64,000 nt of DNA, taken from Altererythrobacter sp. GTDB taxonomy: Bacteria > Pseudomonadota > Alphaproteobacteria > Sphingomonadales > Sphingomonadaceae. The notes under the pieces are model-generated. The model did no database searches and was not told where the DNA came from. It saw nothing but the letters and a program-made list of their open reading frames with translations. The stretch is taken from assembly GCA_016793865.1 (NCBI GenBank), contig JAEULJ010000001.1:975496-1039495 (forward strand). The letters are read 5' to 3'. Position numbers and translations under genes: made by a program. Positions 25,563-33,131 of this stretch are shown here, in pieces; within the stretch, counting starts at the first letter, position 1, and every line of letters starts with the position of its first letter.

Positions 25563-25987
25563 GCAGGGTTGACCGGCTGCGAACCGTGTTCGTGGCCGAC
25601 ATCCCCGAGAAGCTCGAGGATGGGATCCTCTATGTTTCAAGGGAAAGCCACGTCGCCCTCCATAATTGCGCATGCGGTTGCGGCGAGGAGGTATCGACGC
25701 CGCTGGTGCCGACCGAATACGCGCTCACGATGACCGGTGATGACGCTTCGATCTGGCCGTCGATAGGCAACCACGATTTCGGCTGCCGGTCCCATTACAT
25801 CATCGACCATGGTCGCATCGAATGGTCCGGGCGGATGTCGCGGGCGGCAATCGAGGCGGGTCGGCAGAAGGACCGCCTGCTCAAGCGACCGCCGGTCGAG
25901 CCGCCGCCTGTACGGCGACGCCGGCGTTTCATCGGACATCTTGCCGACTGGCTCGCCGCAACCTTTCGCAGGATCATCGGTCGCTGA
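25559..25987 (+). CDS. DUF6527 family zinc-cluster protein
   Basis: A 142-residue protein matching DUF6527. It shows LEDGILYVSRESHVALHNCA, then CACGCGEEVSTPL, and PSIGNHDFGCRSHYII. The CxCxC and CxxH groups probably bind zinc. A basic Arg/Pro-rich tail (PPPVRRRRRF) ends in an amphipathic helix. The family is known to me mainly as the partner of Ubl and DUF6791-ThiF genes; a peptidase or deconjugase role has been proposed, but no catalytic residue can be assigned here. Translationally coupled to the E1-like gene through an ATGA overlap. Confidence 0.88.
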   Translation: MSRVDRLRTVFVADIPEKLEDGILYVSRESHVALHNCACGCGEEVSTPLVPTEYALTMTGDDASIWPSIGNHDFGCRSHYIIDHGRIEWSGRMSRAAIEAGRQKDRLLKRPPVEPPPVRRRRRFIGHLADWLAATFRRIIGR

Positions 25988-26606
25988 TCAACCATCGACC
26001 GCGGGGCCTGCCTGGCCCAGCGGATCGACACGTCGTCGCGGGCGCCTAGAGGCTCGCAAACGTCGGGAGCGGCGAGGGCCACGGACGCGGCGAGTAGAAA
26101 CGGCTGCGGACGGAATCGCCATCACCCGCGACAGGCGATCAGACCGGTCGTGAAAGGATAGTTCTCACGGGGAAGTCGTCGGTCAGGTCCTTGGCCGCCC
26201 GCTCTCTTCCGGGCACGGGCGGGTGTCGCTAAGTGACCGCATGTGGGTCTCAGCGGCTCCGCCAGCGATCGACGCCAATGTCCGCTTCGCGCCCCCTGGC
26301 GGCCAATAACTGCCAGTCCGCTACCGGCCCAAATTCTGTCGAGAACTGCAGTCCACGACCATGGCGGGTCTCGGGCATCAGTCAGTGGAAGGCCCCTTGC
26401 GACTGTTGGGGCGCTATGCTGCCCTGCTCTGCATGAACGGATTGGGTTTGTTTTCCGCTAGCCCGCTTTTGTTTGAGGTTTGCCAACGTGGCTTGTCAGA
26501 AATTGCAATCGGATAGCTCGACATCAGGTAGACGACGATGCTCGTCGCCAGCGTCCCGGTCGGTGTAAACTCATCGGTGGCGTGCTCGAAGGGTGCACCC
26601 AAATCC
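25988..26606. other. 619 bp without a recognisable gene
   Basis: Between the Ubl cassette and the minus-strand cassette. Short open frames on both strands have no family-like sequence and no convincing ribosome sites. The part from about 26420 to 26540 is visibly richer in A and T than its surroundings. It may hold decayed genes. Confidence 0.5.
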
Positions 26607-27155
26607 CTAGGCCAACCGGGCCGCCTCCGCTCCCAGCTCGTCGAAATATCGCGCCAGCGCGTCGGCGGCGTCGTCCGACAGCGCTATGAACGTCCGACGC
26701 TTGTCCTGGGCGTCCTCATGACGCACGAGCAGGCGCATCGCGGTCATCTGCGCGATCCAGCGAAGGGCGGTGGTCGCGGGCACCGCGGCGGCGATGCAGA
26801 GCGAGGTGACCGATACCTGGCGGTGGTCGGCGCGCGCCGCAGCCAGATCGAGCAGGATGTCCCAGGCGGGGTCCGCGAACAGTTCGCTCTCGAAATAGCG
26901 CTCGCGCAATCGGCGTTGACGCACGATCCGCTGGATCAGGCGCGGGTCCGGCAAGGGCGGCCGCGGCCGCCGGAGATAGTCGCCCTTCGGTGGCGGCGCG
27001 GATCGGGGCGGGGTTGCCAGCCACTGAGTCATCGCGGCTTCGGGATCGGCACCAAGCGGCAATGCAAGGCCTTCGATCTGGTTGGCGAGCCTTTCCACCT
27101 GCTCCCTCAGGCGGAGCACCTGGTCGACCAGCTCCTGCGTGTTCATATCGCTCAT
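26607..27155 (-). CDS. Winged-helix DNA-binding protein, MarR-like
   Basis: A 182-residue protein. The N-terminus (TQELVDQVLRLREQVERLAN) is a predicted coiled coil, followed by a Pro-rich stretch. A winged-helix domain follows from about residue 105: WDILLDLAAARADHRQVSVT, LCIAAAVPATTALRWIAQM, LLVRHEDAQDKRRTFIALSD. It resembles MarR-type regulators. The ATG at 27155 overlaps the RadC-like stop (ATGA), so it is the last gene of the six-gene cassette. Targets unknown; autoregulation of the cassette is possible. Confidence 0.8.
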   Translation of the reverse strand: MSDMNTQELVDQVLRLREQVERLANQIEGLALPLGADPEAAMTQWLATPPRSAPPPKGDYLRRPRPPLPDPRLIQRIVRQRRLRERYFESELFADPAWDILLDLAAARADHRQVSVTSLCIAAAVPATTALRWIAQMTAMRLLVRHEDAQDKRRTFIALSDDAADALARYFDELGAEAARLA

Positions 27156-27754
27156 AGTTCGCCCGCGCGGGCCATGCTGTAGCAGCCATGCGCCGTAACG
27201 ATGAGATGGTCGCTTAACTCGCATTCGAGTGCTTGCAACACCTGCGCGAGCCGGCGGGTCGCCGCCCGGTCGAACGCGCTGGGTTGCAGCGATCCGGATG
27301 GATGGTTGTGCGCCAGGATCAGCCCCCGGGCGCCGAGATCGAGTATCCTGCCGATCAGGGGGCGAAAGGCGATCTCGACATCGGCGCTCAGGCCGCTGGC
27401 CAAGCATTCCGCGGCAATGAAGTGCCCGGTCTTATCGACGAACACGCCCAGCAATCGCTCGTCTTCGGCATGGCCCAGCGTGCGCTGGAGGTATCCGAGA
27501 AACGGAGGACTTGCCGTGTCCACGATCTGTCCCTCGAGCGCATTCAGCGAGCTGTAGTCGGCGAGCTCGCGGGCCGCGGCGATCAGATCGGCCAGTTCTC
27601 TGTGCGAGGCGAGGGTCTCGCCAAGCGATTCGCGTGAGGCCGCAAGCGCCCGCGCGGGCGAGCCATATGTGGCGATCAGCCGGCCCGCGATGGCCAGGGC
27701 GTCGGCTCCGGCGAATGGGCTAAGCCGCTCCGCCAATTGGGGTACGGCCCCCAC
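27152..27754 (-). CDS. RadC-type JAMM (JAB) protein
   Basis: About 200 residues with a RadC-like layout. A helical N-terminal part (IAGRLIATYGSPARALAASR, helix-hairpin-helix-like) leads into a JAMM domain with the metal motif AHNHPSGSLQPSAFD (HxH plus aspartate) and LSDHLIVTAHGCYSMARAGE. RadC proteins of this type are common on mobile elements, with no settled biochemical role; JAMM proteins of other groups are isopeptidases. The GTG at 27754 is a provisional start, and the frame is open to 27919, overlapping the upstream membrane-protein gene. Confidence 0.85.
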   Translation of the reverse strand: MGAVPQLAERLSPFAGADALAIAGRLIATYGSPARALAASRESLGETLASHRELADLIAAARELADYSSLNALEGQIVDTASPPFLGYLQRTLGHAEDERLLGVFVDKTGHFIAAECLASGLSADVEIAFRPLIGRILDLGARGLILAHNHPSGSLQPSAFDRAATRRLAQVLQALECELSDHLIVTAHGCYSMARAGEL

Positions 27755-28206
27755 GATCGCGAGCGCCGGACGTGCGCCATCAGCCCAACCGCCAGGAACG
27801 CGATGGCCAGATAGAATGTCGAAAGATTGAGGATCGCATAGGCGAGCGGCGACACTGCGGCAGTCGTCCGCTCGGCGATATGCGTGATCAAGGCGGTGAG
27901 CTGAACGCCTGCCATCCATAGGGGATAAATCCTGTTGGCTTTAAGCGCGACGGCCGTCAGGGCGGCGAAGGTCGCAAGATCGATGACGAAATAGGCAAGG
28001 CCTGCTGTCGCGAAGCCTGAAAGCCCCCAGACAGAATCGAACCCGCTCGCGACGAGCTGCTGCGCGCGCGCGAGAAGGATCGCCGTGAGCAGTATGCCGG
28101 CGCACCACCGTTCGGGAGATGCGCCCCGGACGAGTGCCAATGCGAACAGGCCAGTCACCGCGAGGGTTTGGACCGACCCGCGATTGGTCCACAGGAGTTC
28201 GATCAT
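27676..28206 (-). CDS. Integral membrane protein of the RadC cassette
   Basis: A 176-residue protein with five probable membrane helices, for example SVQTLAVTGLFALALVRGAS, GFATAGLAYFVIDLATFAAL, LWMAGVQLTALITHIAE and AILNLSTFYLAIAFLAVGLM. The last 25 residues are basic and polar. Its 3' end overlaps the start region of the RadC-like gene. No family recognised. The layout resembles a small sensor or channel, but nothing catalytic is visible. Confidence 0.7.
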   Translation of the reverse strand: MIELLWTNRGSVQTLAVTGLFALALVRGASPERWCAGILLTAILLARAQQLVASGFDSVWGLSGFATAGLAYFVIDLATFAALTAVALKANRIYPLWMAGVQLTALITHIAERTTAAVSPLAYAILNLSTFYLAIAFLAVGLMAHVRRSRSWGPYPNWRSGLAHSPEPTPWPSRAG

Positions 28207-28242
28207 ATCAGCGTGTTGTCCGGGGCGGCATCGGTTGAATCT

Positions 28243-28566
28243 TCAGGCCGCGCGAACCCCCGTAAGCGGAACGCCAAGCTCGGGGCAATCGCCATTGCTG
28301 TCGGGCATGGAGGTGATCTCCTCGTGGGTACGACGCAGGTCGCGGTGGACGCGCACGGTTTCGGTCGCGCTCTTGGTCAGAAGTTGCTGAACTGCGGCGA
28401 GGCGGACCAGCGACTCCTGCGCACGGCCAAAGCCCACGCCGTCGATCTGCCGCCCTACGGCGATCGACCGGGTCAGCGCGGCGGCACAAGCCATCGTCTG
28501 GTTGATGGCGGTTTCGAGTTCCGAAAGCTCCCGCTTGATACGGACGGCGGCTAGGTTGCGATCCAT
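28243..28566 (-). CDS. Hypothetical small helical protein
   Basis: A 107-residue, mainly helical protein (VRIKRELSELETAINQTMAC, VQQLLTKSATETVRVHRDLR) with a short Pro/Gly tail. A strong AGGAAGG Shine-Dalgarno precedes the ATG. No domain recognised. It is the third gene of the cassette, between the LuxR-type protein and the membrane protein. Confidence 0.65.
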   Translation of the reverse strand: MDRNLAAVRIKRELSELETAINQTMACAAALTRSIAVGRQIDGVGFGRAQESLVRLAAVQQLLTKSATETVRVHRDLRRTHEEITSMPDSNGDCPELGVPLTGVRAA

Positions 28567-28628
28567 GATTAACCTTCCTGTATGCCGCAGGGCTGCCCGA
28601 ACAGCCCGCGGCAGACATGACGGGCCGG

Positions 28629-29150
28629 TCAGTGGAGCCCGCGAAGCATCTCGGTCAGCGCGATCATCGCGCTGAGCGTGAGAACCACGACGACCGGCAG
28701 CCCGATCGCCACGAGGATGATGTAGCTCACCCGTCTTGCTGTCGCTCCGGGACCGTCGAGGCGCCCAGGGCCGACACGGGTCTTCTTCACCTCATCCCAG
28801 GGCGTCGGCAGCGCAAGCGCGCCGGCATCCTTGAAGCGAAGCATGGCCATGTCTGCCTTGCCGGCTTCGTCGTCCCGATCGTCGGATTCGGGCAGCTGCT
28901 TTTTCCTGTATATAGATTTGCTAAAGGGGCTGTCGCCATTGGCCGCCATCCAGGCGGCGGCCAGATCTTCCTTCGCATTGGCGCCTATGCGGTCCTTTAT
29001 CGCACGAATATGCTGGTTCACGCGCGTTTCCGACACGCCCATCTCGTCCGCGATCGTCTTGATCGCCTGATGGCGGGCCAGGCGCTCGAGGACGTCCTGC
29101 TGCTTGCCCGTCAATCGCCTGACGGCTTCGGTGTCGGTGGAGGCGGTCAT
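28629..29150 (-). CDS. LuxR-type HTH protein with C-terminal membrane anchor
   Basis: A 173-residue protein. Residues 10-65 form a LuxR/GerE HTH (LTGKQQDVLERLARHQAIKT, IADEMGVSETRVNQHIRAI). A polar linker of about 70 residues follows, then one C-terminal membrane helix (VSYIILVAIGLPVVVVLTLSA). It should be a membrane-tethered DNA-binding protein with its HTH in the cytoplasm. No receiver or ligand domain is present, so the signal may come through the membrane helix or by proteolytic release (inference). Overlaps the preceding small gene by four bases. Confidence 0.85.
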   Translation of the reverse strand: MTASTDTEAVRRLTGKQQDVLERLARHQAIKTIADEMGVSETRVNQHIRAIKDRIGANAKEDLAAAWMAANGDSPFSKSIYRKKQLPESDDRDDEAGKADMAMLRFKDAGALALPTPWDEVKKTRVGPGRLDGPGATARRVSYIILVAIGLPVVVVLTLSAMIALTEMLRGLH

Positions 29151-29359
29151 ACCACGCCGCGGTGTTTCGCGATCTCCGCGAGGCAGATGGCTCCGGCGTG
29201 ATCGAGATGTATGCTCACCATGGGCACCCGGAGGCGATCCGCCTCGGCAAGCACCGAGGCGATTGCGCCGTGAAGCAAGGTGAGCGCGTCCAACCGGTCG
29301 GAAGGCACACCGGAGACGGCCTCGCTATCGTTGGCAGCGTTGGGGGTTTGGTCGGACAA
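29147..29359 (-). CDS. Hypothetical small protein, TTG start
   Basis: About 70 residues, first gene of the cassette: DALTLLHGAIASVLAEADRL and VPMVSIHLDHAGAICLAEIA. The TTG at 29359 is chosen because GGAG lies five bases before it; an in-frame TTG at 29386 has no such site. The stop overlaps the LuxR-type gene start. No family recognised; the residue pattern suggests a compact alpha/beta protein. Confidence 0.6.
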   Translation of the reverse strand: MSDQTPNAANDSEAVSGVPSDRLDALTLLHGAIASVLAEADRLRVPMVSIHLDHAGAICLAEIAKHRGVV

Positions 29360-29393
29360 GTGTTCTCCGAGCGGACTTGTTGACAATAGGTCA

Positions 29394-29422
29394 TGTTAAG
29401 AATGCTACCATTTTTGTTAAGA
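29394..29422. promoter_or_regulatory. Two TGTTAAGA direct repeats, two helical turns apart
   Basis: TGTTAAGA at 29394-29401 and again at 29415-29422 are 21 bp apart (start to start), 35-60 bp upstream of the first gene of the minus-strand cassette. Spacing of two turns is what a pair of protein subunits on one DNA face would need. A minus-strand TTGACT just upstream (29425-29430) could be a -35 element. Confidence 0.45.
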
Positions 29423-29769
29423 TGCGAGTCAAATCACCAGCCGATTGTGACGACGACCTGTGAGCAATGACCTCCAGTACGCGCGATCACAGTCACGCCG
29501 GCACCGCACTATCCGACCGAAGCCGCGCGCGACGCATGATCGGCCGGCGTTTGCTCGCTCGGGCTCAGTCCTTCGGTGAACGGTTAGCGGTATCTTAACC
29601 ATGTATTTCATTCTCGATAGTCATTAACGGACTTTCTGCGGTAGGCCCGGAATTTTTCCGGGCATTGCCCGCGCTCCGCTTCGCCGGCTGCCGGCGATTC
29701 TCCGGGTGCGCCGAATGACTGCGCGATGAGGGTCGCGCCCCACACGACGTCGAAGCCGAGGCGTCAGGC

Positions 29770-30173
29770 GGCTTCCGCAATTCGAGAGACGCTGCCCCGG
29801 ATGCGACCAGATATTGGATCGATTCCGGCACGAAGGCGGGGATCAGGATAACGAAGAGCAGCGACGCCGCGCCTGCGAGAAGGAAGAGACTTGGCCAGCC
29901 ATAGAGCGGCAACAGCGATGCTGCGGCAAATCCGCCGACAATGCCGCTCGCGCGGAGAGCGGCCCACATGATCGTCGCGATGCTTCCGCGCAGGCGCGCC
30001 TGAACGCATTCGCTCGTCAGCCTGACGATCGCGGTGCCCGCGTCCCCAATGCCGATCCCGGTCGCGAGGCGGCACAGCGCAAGGGTCCTGAAATCGTTGG
30101 CGCAGGAGGCGAGAAGCGATGCGATGCCGAATAGCGTGCCGCACAAAATGTCCGTCGTCAGATCATTCGGCAC
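29770..30173 (-). pseudogene. Truncated MFS transporter, aromatic-acid symporter type
   Basis: About 134 codons of a major-facilitator protein: LCRLATGIGIGDAGTAIVRL, TSECVQARLRGSIATIMWA and VILIPAFVPESIQYLVASGA, matching helices 3-6 of the AAHS group. The first helices are missing. After the PESIQYL region the frame runs into unrelated Arg/Ser/Pro-rich sequence, so the second half of a normal ~440-residue transporter is absent. It is a remnant at the edge of the accessory region. Confidence 0.8.
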
Positions 30174-30218
30174 AGCTCGCGGCGTAAATTGGCAGAGAGC
30201 GCGCCTCGCCTGGGGATG

Positions 30219-30345
30219 ATGTTAACCGGCGAGTTTGCGGCGCAGCAGGCGCCGATGTTCGATGGTCTTCCTCTTGATCCTTTCGCGCTTTTGATGATGG
30301 CCTCGACCCTGCCGAAGTAGGCGTCGGCGGGCGTTGCGTTGTGTA
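30219..30345 (-). pseudogene. IS3-type transposase C-terminal remnant, frameshifted
   Basis: On the minus strand one frame reads HNATPADAYFGRVEAIIK, and the next frame continues KRERIKRKTIEHRRLLRRKL before AG and a stop. Together these resemble the end of an IS3-family integrase-type transposase. A one-base frameshift near 30290 separates the two halves. No inverted repeats or OrfA were found. The assignment is from memory of the family tail. Confidence 0.6.
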
Positions 30346-30947
30346 GACGCCTGGCGGATTGAGAGTGCCGGACAGCTTGAGCAGTTCGTCGAGAATCTCG
30401 GACATCGCGATCGTTCTCGTGCGGAAGTTAAGTCCGCGCAGCCCCTCCGAGTAGAAGAACCGACGCTTCGGTTCCGGCGCGACGGAGCGCTTTAGAAATG
30501 GCGGCTTTCGACCGCTGCAGAAAGGAAGGCCAACATTTCGCTGCCGGCAGCGCGGCGTTACTCGAACAGTCCTCGCTCCCAGGTGAAGGATCTCGCCATC
30601 AGCCGATTGTAGATCAGATCGTGAGCGGATAGAATTTCAACGACTGGAGAACTTTTTGTTCTTGAAGCAGCTTCGCAGGCTGACGCACCCTGCCCGGCCG
30701 CCGTCGTAGGGCGCAGGGTCGGGGAGGACGCTTGCCTAGGGCGGTCAGTACATGCCTCTTCCGACCACCAGATCAGGTGCTCGTGGCAATGAGACTCGCA
30801 CTGCTGTTGAATCGGCCCTAAGTGGTCCCGGCAAGAAATTTAGTAGACTGTGAGCTCAGTTCAATTAGCGCCTTTGTAGGCCTATGATTCTCGTACCATT
30901 TTCAGGCCAGTCAATAAGTTGATTTGCGACTGTAACGGGATGCCGCA
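30346..30947. other. About 600 bp without a recognisable gene
   Basis: Between the transposase remnant and the LytTR gene. Patches near 30640-30680 and 30840-30900 are visibly A/T-richer than the surrounding genome. A short minus-strand frame (MSEILDELLKLSGTL) runs into the transposase remnant and may be part of the same decayed element. Confidence 0.45.
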
Positions 30948-31790
30948 GTGCCCAACAATTTCAAATCTGCCGTCGCGAGGGTACAGGCATGGACAAGCGG
31001 GCGCCGGAGGATGCTGGGTATCGCGGTGGCCGCTTGGGTGTCGGTTACGCTCATCAGCGCCATCCAGGGACAGCTGCTCGCCGTCTATCACGGCCGCCCG
31101 CAGGATTGGTGGGGCACGCTGGGTTACACCGCCGCCATCTTCTCCGTGTGGGCCATGCTGGCGCTGCCGATCGTGCTCGGCGCGAACCTGGTGCTGGCGG
31201 GCGCCCGGTCGCCGGTCATGCGAACGGCCCTGCTCGCAACCGGCTATCCGATCGCGATGGCAGGCCATGTCCTGCTTTTCTCTGCTCTGTTCTGGCCAAT
31301 TTACGGGACCGGCGCCGCGACGCCCTTCGCGATGATGCGGCCCGTCCTGCTTGCCAACCTGGACAAGTCCACCTTCGCCTATGTCGCGTTGATTGCCGCG
31401 GTCTGGCTGTTCCGGCATTTCCGCGCGCGCAACCCGGATTCGGTCGAAGCTGCCGGTCAGGGCGACGGCGGATTGAGCATTCGCGTCGCCGGCGGCATGC
31501 GTTTCATCCGGTGGCAGGAGATCGACTGGATCGCCGCCGCGGGAGACTATGCCGAAGTGCATGCCGGCGGTCGCAGCCTGCTGACTGACCGCTCGCTCGC
31601 CGCGCTGATCGACCAGCTTCCCGCCGCCGCGTTCGCGCGGATCCACCGCGGCGCGATCGTGCGGCTGGACCGTATCCGGGACGTGCGCAGCTTGGGTCGC
31701 GGCGACGCCCGGGTCATCCTGACCACCGGTGATGCGCTTCGCCTGAGCCGGCGCTATCGCGACAAGCTCGGCTCATATCTGACGTCCTGA
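30948..31790 (+). CDS. Membrane-anchored LytTR regulator
   Basis: A 280-residue protein. Four membrane helices occupy about residues 22-160 (MLGIAVAAWVSVTLISAIQG, YTAAIFSVWAMLALPIVLGA, TALLATGYPIAMAGHVLLF, STFAYVALIAAVWLFRHF). A C-terminal LytTR DNA-binding domain follows: MRFIRWQEIDWIAAAGDYAE, FARIHRGAIVRLDRIRDVRS and LSRRYRDKLGSYL. GTG start at 30948. It has no receiver domain, so it is a one-component regulator sensing through its membrane part. The gene run downstream is a possible but unproven target. Confidence 0.9.
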   Translation: MPNNFKSAVARVQAWTSGRRRMLGIAVAAWVSVTLISAIQGQLLAVYHGRPQDWWGTLGYTAAIFSVWAMLALPIVLGANLVLAGARSPVMRTALLATGYPIAMAGHVLLFSALFWPIYGTGAATPFAMMRPVLLANLDKSTFAYVALIAAVWLFRHFRARNPDSVEAAGQGDGGLSIRVAGGMRFIRWQEIDWIAAAGDYAEVHAGGRSLLTDRSLAALIDQLPAAAFARIHRGAIVRLDRIRDVRSLGRGDARVILTTGDALRLSRRYRDKLGSYLTS

Positions 31791-31893
31791 ACCCGCTTAG
31801 CGAAGGCGCGGTCCCGCTCGGCGATCCGCGCTCGTAGAGCGACCGGATCGTTAGCCATACCGTGGGACGTAGAACCATCGCGGATCCGTTACC

Positions 31894-32643
31894 ATGAACC
31901 TGCCACGCCTGCTTCGTTTGTGCCCGCTCTTCCTGCTGGCCGCTCCGCTTCCCTCCGCTGGCGCCATTGCCGCCGACGATACGGTGATGGTGCTGGGCGC
32001 CCTCCATGGCCTCCATGAGCGCGAACCGGCATTCCCCTATGATCGCCTGCGGGCCGCGATCATCGCGTTCGCCCCGGATGTGCTGATACTGGAGGTCCGG
32101 CCCGACGAGTTGGCCGGGCGGACGCAAACACCCGGCCGGCCGGAGTATCCGGCGATGGTCTGGCCGCTGCTCGCGACGCTCAAGGCGGATGTCGTCGCCA
32201 TGGAGCCGGGTGGGGCGGTCTTCGAACAGATCAGCGGCCAGGCCGGCGCCGCCTTCGACGAGCTCAAGCGGCGCGATCCCGGCGGAGCCGCCGCGCTCAA
32301 ACGCCTGGACGAAGCGGCCGAAGATGTCCTCATGTCGTATTGGGAGCGGCCGGGGCAGGTGCAGGACGACCAGACCGCATCGCTGGCGGCGGGCCTTCAG
32401 GCCGCGCAGTTCGCGCTCGCCGGCCCAGCCTTTGCCGCCGCCCAGGCGCGCTGGGATGGTCATATGGCTGCCCAAATCCTGCGGACCGTTCGCGCCAATC
32501 CCGTAAAACGGGTGATGGTCATCGCCAGCTACAAGAACCGCGCCGTGCTCGAGCGGGCCGTCCATGATGTCGTGCCCCGGCGCATGATCGACGCGGCGAG
32601 CTGGTTCGAGACGCTGGACGCGGCCGCGACAAGAGCACGGTAA
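31894..32643 (+). CDS. Secreted TraB/EreA-like protein
   Basis: A 249-residue protein with a signal peptide (CPLFLLAAPLPSAGAIAAD). The mature part has VMVLGALHGLHE and DVLILEVRPDELAG, which match the first histidine and glutamate motifs of the TraB/PrgY/erythromycin-esterase-like fold. The usual late histidine is replaced (VMVIASYKNR). Many members of the wider superfamily are proteases or esterases; this one may be inactive or use other residues. It is paired with a related gene at 33132. The fold call is inferred from short motifs. Confidence 0.6.
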   Translation: MNLPRLLRLCPLFLLAAPLPSAGAIAADDTVMVLGALHGLHEREPAFPYDRLRAAIIAFAPDVLILEVRPDELAGRTQTPGRPEYPAMVWPLLATLKADVVAMEPGGAVFEQISGQAGAAFDELKRRDPGGAAALKRLDEAAEDVLMSYWERPGQVQDDQTASLAAGLQAAQFALAGPAFAAAQARWDGHMAAQILRTVRANPVKRVMVIASYKNRAVLERAVHDVVPRRMIDAASWFETLDAAATRAR

Positions 32644-32669
32644 TTCGATTACGATGTGAAAGGATCGGA

Positions 32670-33083
32670 ATGAAACGCTGGTATAACGGGAGCTGTCACT
32701 GCGGCGCGGTGACGTTCAGGGTCAACATGGACATTGATGCAGGCACCAGCAAGTGCAACTGCACGTTCTGCTGGAAGCAGCGGAACTGGAATGTCGGCGG
32801 TCTGAAGCCCGATGATTTCGAGCTGCTGACGGGCGAGCAAGTGCTGTCGAGCTATGCACGCAAGACCGAAGCGTTCGAGATTTCGCATAAATTCTGCGCG
32901 ACCTGTGGAACGCAGACTCATGGCGATGGCTATCTGGAAGAATTGGGCGGAGCGTTCGTGGCGGTAAGAGTGGCGGCGATCGACGACCTGCCGGTGGAAG
33001 CCCTGGTCTCCGCGCCGGTCACTTTTTGTGACGGTCGGCTGGACAATTGGTGGAACAGCCCGGACGAAACGCGCCACCTCTGA
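32670..33083 (+). CDS. GFA/CENP-V family protein
   Basis: A 137-residue GFA-family protein (glutathione-dependent formaldehyde-activating-like, Mss4 fold). Zinc ligands: GSCHCGAVTF, SKCNCTFCWK and HKFCATCGTQTHGDG. The AGGATCGGA before the ATG is a good ribosome site. GFA members spontaneously or enzymatically bind thiols such as glutathione; the substrate here is open. It sits between two TraB-like genes with short spacings, so an operon is likely. Confidence 0.92.
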   Translation: MKRWYNGSCHCGAVTFRVNMDIDAGTSKCNCTFCWKQRNWNVGGLKPDDFELLTGEQVLSSYARKTEAFEISHKFCATCGTQTHGDGYLEELGGAFVAVRVAAIDDLPVEALVSAPVTFCDGRLDNWWNSPDETRHL

Positions 33084-33131
33084 TCGACGAACTTCGCGCG
33101 GTCATTACGAGGTGATCGGGGATGGGACTTT

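Noticed and set aside
26414-26602. Small minus-strand protein of 62 codons
   Set aside because: No ribosome site, no family resemblance and an A/T-rich gene-poor setting; could be a remnant but cannot be supported.
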